Shown here: positions 1-8,122 of the stretch, in pieces
Layout of the letters: each line of letters starts with the position of its first letter
How positions within the stretch are numbered: the stretch's first letter is position 1
Source: Actinoplanes liguriensis
Lineage (GTDB): Bacteria > Actinomycetota > Actinomycetes > Mycobacteriales > Micromonosporaceae
Direction of reading: 5' to 3'
Length of the DNA stretch: 8,122 nucleotides
NCBI GenBank assembly: GCA_000715855.1
Contig: KL571236.1
Location: forward strand, 121,967 to 130,088
Program-made: the position numbers and the translations under genes
The notes under the pieces: model-generated
What the model was told of the DNA's origin: nothing
The model's input: the letters and a program-made list of their open reading frames with translations, nothing else
Databases searched by the model: none

Positions 1-72
1 CGCAGTTGTTTTTCGGTGCTCTCGTCATCGACCTCACGGGGCGAAATGCCCGCGAGCCGAAGGCGACGCCGA
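1..72. other. Non-coding stretch downstream of gltD; possible start of another gene at the edge
   Basis: No complete gene is visible. The only fold I see is a weak 4-bp stem (GGGC 39-42 with GCCC 48-51, 5-base loop), too small to call a terminator. On the minus strand an ATG at 28-26 is preceded by GAGG three bases upstream and stays open for nine codons to the window edge. It could be the start of a next gene in the same direction, but the fragment is too short to identify. Confidence 0.3.
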
Positions 73-1534
73 TTACACCGACAGTGGCTGCTGGTCCGAC
101 CGGACTGGCGCCGGGAGGTCCCCCGCGGCGCCGAGGTAGTCGTGGATCGCGGCCGCGGCGGACCGGCCCTCGGCGATCGCCCACACGATCAGGGACGCGC
201 CCTTGTGCATGTCACCGGCCACGAACACCCCTTCGGATGACGTCTGCCAGTCACTCTCCGCATCCAGCACGTTCCGCCGGTTCCGGGTCAGGCCGAACTG
301 CGACAGCAGCGGCTGGTCCTCGGTGCCCTCGAAGCCGATCGCCAGCAGCACCAGGTCGGCGCGCAGCTCGCGCTCCGAGCCCGGGGTGACGACGACCGTG
401 CGGACGCCGTCGACCCGCTGCACCGACACCTCGGCGAGCCGGATCGCGACCAGGTTGCCCTCGTCGTCGCCGACGAACTCCTGCACGGCCACGCCGAAGA
501 CGCGGTCGCCGCCCTCCTCGTGCGCGGCGTAGTTGCGCAGGATCATCGGCCAGGTCGGCCACGGGTCCTTGAGGCCGGCCCGGACCTCCGGGGGCAGCGG
601 GTACTGGTCGAGCTGGGTCACCGAGGCGGCGCCCTGGCGGTGCGCGACGCCGAGACAGTCCGCCCCGGTGTCGCCGCCGCCGATGATGACGACGTGCTTG
701 CCCTTGGCGTCGATCGGCGTGGTGTCCTGCAGGCCGGCGACGATCCGGTTGGCCGGGACCAGGTGGTCCATGGCCAGGTGGACGCCGTTCAGCGCCCGGC
801 CCGGGGTCTCCGGGGTGTCCCGGCCGGCCAGCGCGCCCGCGGCCAGCAGCACCGCGTCGTACCGCTCGCGCAGGTCGTCGGCGGTCAGGTCGACGCCCAC
901 GTTCACACCGGTCTGGAAGACGACGCCCTCGGCGGACATCTGCGCGAGCCGCTCGTCGATGACGTGCTTCTCGATCTTGAAGTCCGGGATGCCGTACCGG
1001 AGAAGGCCCCCGATCCGGTCGTCGCGCTCGTAGACCGTGACCGCGTGACCGGCCCGCGCCAGCTGCTGCGCGGCGGCCAGGCCGGCCGGGCCGGAGCCGA
1101 CGACCGCGACCGACTTGCCGGACGCGACCGGCGCCGGCTGCGGCACCAGGCCCCGTGCGAACGCGTGGTTCGCGATCTCCACCTCGACCTGCTTGATGGT
1201 CACCGGGTCGTCCCCGATGCCCAGCACGCACGCCGCCTCGCAGGGCGCCGGGCAGAGCCGCCCGGTGAACTCCGGGAAGTTGTTGGTGGCGTGCAACGAC
1301 TCGATCGCCGACTCCCACGCCCCCGTACGGACCAGATCGTTCCAGTCCGGGATGCGGTTGCCGAGCGGGCAGCCCTCGTGGCAGAACGGGATGCCGCAGT
1401 CCATGCACCGGGTGGCCTGGTCGCGGATCAGCTCCTCGCCCGCGGGCGGGTAGACCTCTTTCCAGTCCATCAGGCGCAGCGGGACGGGACGGCGCTTGGG
1501 CAGCTGCCGCTCGTACCGGAGGAAACCGTTCGGA

Positions 1535-1542
<8 letters not shown>
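73..1542 (-). CDS. gltD: Glutamate synthase small (beta) subunit, NADPH-dependent
   Basis: This 489-residue protein is the electron-input subunit of cytoplasmic glutamate synthase. It oxidises NADPH at FAD and passes electrons through 4Fe-4S clusters to the FMN of GltB. The N-terminal cysteine-rich domain shows [13 protein letters not shown] (Cys 46, 49, 54, 58) and a second group [10 protein letters not shown] (Cys 97, 101, 105). A Rossmann FAD site GSGPAG lies at about 149-154, an NADPH-type site GGGDTG at about 288-293, and the C-terminal FAD motif VFVAGD at about 439-444. Length is normal for the family. The frame is open a further nine codons upstream to an ATG at 1569, but I chose the GTG at 1542 because the family N-terminus ([12 protein letters not shown]) starts there and a GGGGG run sits six bases upstream. 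The gene overlaps the gltB stop by 8 bases, which suggests one operon with coupled translation. The stop is TAA at 75-73. Paralogues of this fold (dihydropyrimidine dehydrogenase N-domain, NfnB-like proteins) are less likely given adjacency to gltB. Confidence 0.96.
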
Positions 1543-6082
<4,540 letters not shown>

Positions 6083-6086
6083 CGGG

Positions 6087-6092
6087 CCTCCT
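6087..6092 (-). promoter_or_regulatory. Ribosome binding site of gltB
   Basis: A consensus AGGAGG on the minus strand lies four bases before the GTG at 6082. It fixes the GTG start, which also places Cys19 at the expected distance after a short propeptide. Confidence 0.8.
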
Positions 6093-6142
6093 GTCGTCTC
6101 TGGTGTTTCGGATCAAGGTCGGGACGACGTCGGCCCTGCAAA

Positions 6143-6167
6143 GTCTCTTGAGTCTACGTTAAGAGAC
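6143..6167. promoter_or_regulatory. 7-bp inverted repeat in the gltB leader or promoter region
   Basis: GTCTCTT at 6143-6149 is mirrored by AAGAGAC at 6161-6167 with an 11-base spacer. On the minus strand the spacer region contains two TANNNT-type hexamers, TAACGT (6161-6156) and TAGACT (6156-6151), either of which could be a -10 element for gltB. No good -35 hexamer is visible at the usual spacing. It is a candidate operator over the promoter or a leader hairpin; regulator unknown. Confidence 0.35.
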
Positions 6168-6177
6168 ACTGATCTCC

Positions 6178-6204
6178 GCCAGGTGCGGATTGATCACACC
6201 TGGC
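6178..6204. promoter_or_regulatory. 8-bp dyad, candidate operator in the gltB/GNAT intergenic region
   Basis: GCCAGGTG at 6178-6185 is mirrored exactly by CACCTGGC at 6197-6204 with an 11-base spacer. It lies between the divergent genes, about where the -35 region of a gltB promoter using TAACGT (6161-6156) would fall. The form fits a dimeric transcription factor site. I could not match it to a GlnR-type consensus by eye. Confidence 0.4.
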
Positions 6205-6260
6205 CCGGGATCACGGGTTTGTGTGGACGAACTGAATAGCACAGCCGCACCGGGGACCGG

Positions 6261-6266
6261 TAGTCT
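6261..6266 (+). promoter_or_regulatory. Candidate -10 element giving a leaderless GNAT transcript
   Basis: TAGTCT fits the actinobacterial TANNNT pattern and ends six bases before the ATG at 6273, so transcription would begin at or next to the start codon. No Shine-Dalgarno sequence is present at normal spacing; the nearest purine run, GGGGA at 6252-6256, is 16 bases away. No clear -35 element is seen. Confidence 0.5.
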
Positions 6267-6272
6267 CGCGCG

Positions 6273-7151
6273 ATGGCACGAGCGGATTCCGACCACTTCG
6301 ACCGGCTCGAACAGTTCTACGACGCTTTGCCCCGGCCCTGGGCCCGGATCGAGGAGATCGGTTCCCTGGTGCTCTTCGTCCGGGAGGGCGAGGGGTGGCC
6401 CTACTATGCCCGGCCCCGGCGCGGTTCGCCCACCCCTTCGGCGGCCGACCTGATCACGTGCCGGGCCCGGCAGCGCGAGCTGGGAGTTCCGGAAGCGTTC
6501 GAGTGGGTGCACGAGACCACGCCGGACCTGCTCGCCGTGGCCCGTTCCGCCGGGCTGGACGTGCTGCTCGCGCCGCTGCTCATCCTCGATCCGCAGGCCC
6601 TCGTGCCGGACCTGCCGGTGCCCGGCGCGACGATCCGCCGGCTCGATCCGGCCGCCCCCGGCTTCGCTCTCGACCTGGCCGCGTCCCGGGCCGTGGCGCG
6701 GCTCGCGTTCGCCGCTCCGGCCTACCGCTCACCGCTCGAAGTGGCCGAGAAAACCCTGGTCATCGACGGTGCTGGGCCGTCCGAGCGGGACGCCGCGGCG
6801 GATTCCGCGGCGTCCGACGACGCGGTCGGCGGCATCGGCCGGATGCTGGCCGGCGGCGACTACGAGACGGTCGTGGTGGAGTCGCCGGAGGAGGGCATCC
6901 TGGCCACCGGCACCAGCCAGCGGGTGGGTGACGTGGCCGAGATCGCCGGTGTCGCGACGCTGCCGTCGGCGCGCGGCCGTGGCTACGCGTCGCAGCTCAC
7001 CGCCGTGCTGGCCCGGGGCCTGCTGGCCCGCGGCGCACACCTGATCTTCCTGACCGCGGGCGACGACGACGTGGCCCGGCTCTACACGAAGGTCGGATTC
7101 CGCCGGGCCGGGACGGCCTGCATCGCCGAACCGGCCGCCCTGCCCCTCTGA
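6273..7151 (+). CDS. GNAT-family N-acetyltransferase
   Basis: This 292-residue protein probably transfers an acetyl group from acetyl-CoA to an unknown amine or protein substrate in the cytoplasm. The C-terminal part carries the GNAT core: IAGVATLPSARGRGYASQL at about 224-242, with RGRGYA (234-239) as the pyrophosphate-binding loop of motif A, then LYTKVGFRRAG at about 270-280, the usual motif B ending. The N-terminal 120 residues (FYDALPRPWARIEEIG, GWPYYARP, RARQRELGVPEAFEW) form a second conserved-looking region known to me from other actinobacterial GNAT proteins but without an assigned role. A low-complexity acidic and alanine-rich stretch lies at about 166-188. No signal peptide or membrane segment is visible. 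It is divergent from gltB and convergent with the monooxygenase gene, so it appears to be transcribed alone. The start at 6273 is supported by the -10 element just upstream. Substrate cannot be deduced. Confidence 0.88.
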   Translation: MARADSDHFDRLEQFYDALPRPWARIEEIGSLVLFVREGEGWPYYARPRRGSPTPSAADLITCRARQRELGVPEAFEWVHETTPDLLAVARSAGLDVLLAPLLILDPQALVPDLPVPGATIRRLDPAAPGFALDLAASRAVARLAFAAPAYRSPLEVAEKTLVIDGAGPSERDAAADSAASDDAVGGIGRMLAGGDYETVVVESPEEGILATGTSQRVGDVAEIAGVATLPSARGRGYASQLTAVLARGLLARGAHLIFLTAGDDDVARLYTKVGFRRAGTACIAEPAALPL

Positions 7152-7531
7152 AGCGATTCGCTCACACTTCCCAAGATTTGGTACGCCGTAAGCACCGCAA
7201 CCGCCTTCACTCGTTACGAAGGCCCGCCGATCGCCGTCCTGACCGTGCGTCCGGACGTGCGACGGCGTCCTGTGGCGAGCGGGTGAACCAGCCGTGAAGA
7301 ACCTCACCGGTCCCAAGATCCGGACGTCCCCCGCACCTGATCATGCACACCACGCGCGGAAGCCGGCTGGTTCTGACCGTTGTTATTCGTCCCTCATAAC
7401 AACGGTCAGAACCAGCCGGAAAGCGGGAGGCGCGCCGCCGGGGTGAGCCGGGACGGCCTGGCGCGGCCACGGACGGGGCTTGGTCGTGTCGCCTGAGAAC
7501 GGGCGGCTCATCGTCGTACGGGAATATGGTC
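7152..7531. other. Non-coding region between convergent genes
   Basis: I see no supported gene here. It holds, in order: an 11-base odd palindrome right after the GNAT stop (7152-7162), a 6-bp stem GCCTTC 7203-7208 / GAAGGC 7218-7223, a 7-bp arm pair CGCCGTC 7232-7238 / GACGGCG 7261-7267 enclosing the palindrome CGTCCGGACG (7248-7257), and the 24-bp perfect hairpin at 7363-7419. The stretch 7420-7531 after the hairpin shows nothing I can name. Confidence 0.6.
7363..7419. terminator. Perfect 24-bp stem-loop, probable bidirectional terminator
   Basis: The arm at 7363-7386 is exactly complementary to the arm at 7396-7419, with a 9-base loop (TCGTCCCTC). The base of the stem is GC-rich (CCGGCTGG) and the top is AT-rich (GTTGTTAT). 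It lies 211 bases after the GNAT stop and 112 bases after the monooxygenase stop, where a terminator serving both convergent genes would fall. Neither side has a U-tract; many actinobacterial terminators are reported to lack one. The distance from both genes and the perfect symmetry leave a mobile palindromic repeat or a protein binding site as alternatives. Confidence 0.6.
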
Positions 7532-8122
7532 TTAATCGGGTGGGGACCAGTCGGAGACCGGGTCCAGGGTGCGCCCGAGAATGCGCGGCCGCATGTGGTT
7601 CAGCGCGGCGTCGCGTGCCCGGAGCGCGAGCCGCCCCCGGGCCTGGACCACCGCGGACATCCGGCGGTTCTGCCGGACCACGGTCGCCGTCCGCGGCTGC
7701 CGCAGCCGGGGGTAGCCCTCGATCGCCCTGGTCAGCCCATTCCCGGGCGCCGCGTCGGCGAGCAGCGAGCGCAGCGTCGCCGCGTCCTCGAAAGCGAGGC
7801 AGGCGCCCTGGCCGAGGTGGTGCGGCATGGCGTGGGCGGCATCGCCGATCAGCACGACACCGCCGGGGCCGGACGGGAACGCATAGGTCCGGGGCAGTGG
7901 CCGCAGCTCACGGACGCCCTGCGGGACGAGCTCCTCCGGGCGGGTCAGCGAGAGCAGTTCCCCGACCGGCTCGTGCCAGCCGGAGAACCAGCGCTGGAGC
8001 AACGCCAGCTGGGTCGCGGCGGGTTCCGGGCGTGGGGCGCCGGCCGCGGTCGCGACCCAGTAGATGCCGCCCTTGCCGGCCGCGTGCGCGCCGAGCGGGA
8101 TGGAGACGAACCGGTACCCGGC
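7532..8122 (-). CDS. FAD-dependent monooxygenase (class A flavoprotein), C-terminal part
   Basis: The window shows the last 196 residues; the frame runs open past the right edge, so the N-terminal FAD-binding Rossmann motif is not seen. A TTG at 8002 could be read as a start, but the 40 codons upstream (GYRFVSIPLGAHAAGKGGIYWVA and onward) read as continuous protein of this family. The diagnostic segment is VLIGDAAHAMPHHLGQGACL followed by AFEDA, around 7846-7781, in which the Asp of the GD motif contacts FAD ribityl in this family and the GQG stretch lies near the flavin. The C-terminal YPRLRQPRTATVVRQNRRM resembles the conserved arginine-rich helix of salicylate hydroxylase, urate hydroxylase (HpxO) and zeaxanthin epoxidase-type enzymes. 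Such enzymes use NAD(P)H and oxygen to hydroxylate or epoxidise small molecules. Substrate is not deducible. The gene is convergent with the GNAT gene; TAA stop at 7534-7532. Confidence 0.88.
   Translation of the reverse strand, partial: AGYRFVSIPLGAHAAGKGGIYWVATAAGAPRPEPAATQLALLQRWFSGWHEPVGELLSLTRPEELVPQGVRELRPLPRTYAFPSGPGGVVLIGDAAHAMPHHLGQGACLAFEDAATLRSLLADAAPGNGLTRAIEGYPRLRQPRTATVVRQNRRMSAVVQARGRLALRARDAALNHMRPRILGRTLDPVSDWSPPD

Noticed and set aside
39..51. Small stem GGGC/GCCC after gltD as a terminator
   Set aside because: Four base pairs with no supporting U-tract is too weak to call.
6160..6168. TAAGAGACA in the gltB upstream region also resembles the Tn5 mosaic end
   Set aside because: Only nine bases match and the flanks differ (CACTG follows rather than G at the expected joint). 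It is part of a natural-looking inverted repeat, so chance is sufficient.
6729..7316. 195-codon minus-strand open frame across the GNAT gene and downstream region
   Set aside because: It runs antisense to a well-supported GNAT domain and its translation shows no domain; it is explained by GC-rich codon bias.
7107..7460. 14-base direct repeat GCCGGGACGGCCTG at 7107-7120 and 7447-7460
   Set aside because: One copy is inside the GNAT coding sequence and the repeat is pure GC-rich sequence of a kind expected by chance here; no attachment-site or element structure lies between the copies.
7207..7470. 87-codon minus-strand open frame spanning the 24-bp hairpin
   Set aside because: The frame covers both arms of the inverted repeat, has an arginine/glycine-rich translation without known motifs, and shows no clear ribosome binding site that I could support.

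Overview
The window is GC-rich DNA with strong G/C preference at third codon positions, GTG starts and a gltB-gltD gene order typical of Actinobacteria. The protein sequences look most like Micromonosporaceae (Actinoplanes type) from memory; that family-level placement is inference and was not tested. The window reads as ordinary chromosomal core DNA, and I see no mobile element, CRISPR array, tRNA or rRNA.

Layout: positions 1-72 are a short stretch downstream of gltD. From 6082 down to 73, on the minus strand, lies a glutamate synthase (GOGAT) operon: gltB (large subunit, GTG start at 6082) and gltD (small subunit, GTG start at 1542), overlapping by 8 bases. A 190-base intergenic region (6083-6272) separates gltB from a divergent GNAT-family acetyltransferase gene (6273-7151, plus strand), which appears to be read from a leaderless transcript. 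A non-coding stretch (7152-7531) follows between convergent genes; it holds a perfect 24-bp hairpin. The right edge (7532-8122) is the C-terminal part of a minus-strand FAD-dependent monooxygenase cut by the window end.

GltB and GltD work together. GltD takes electrons from NADPH and passes them through FAD and 4Fe-4S clusters to GltB. GltB releases ammonia from glutamine and uses it to make glutamate from 2-oxoglutarate. Nothing in the sequence ties the acetyltransferase or the monooxygenase to this pathway.

The most notable signal is a 15-base stretch inside gltB (5622-5636) identical to the inner 15 bases of the 19-base Tn5 mosaic end used in Nextera/tagmentation libraries. It encodes the out-of-place residues C-L-L-Y-T, contains the only TTA codon in gltB, and is AT-rich against its surroundings. 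The likeliest reading is residual sequencing adapter or a misjoin in the assembly, so the gltB protein near residues 150-154 should not be trusted. I found no convincing undescribed biological system; the 24-bp hairpin at 7363-7419 and the dyads in the gltB/GNAT intergenic region are the best biological leads.
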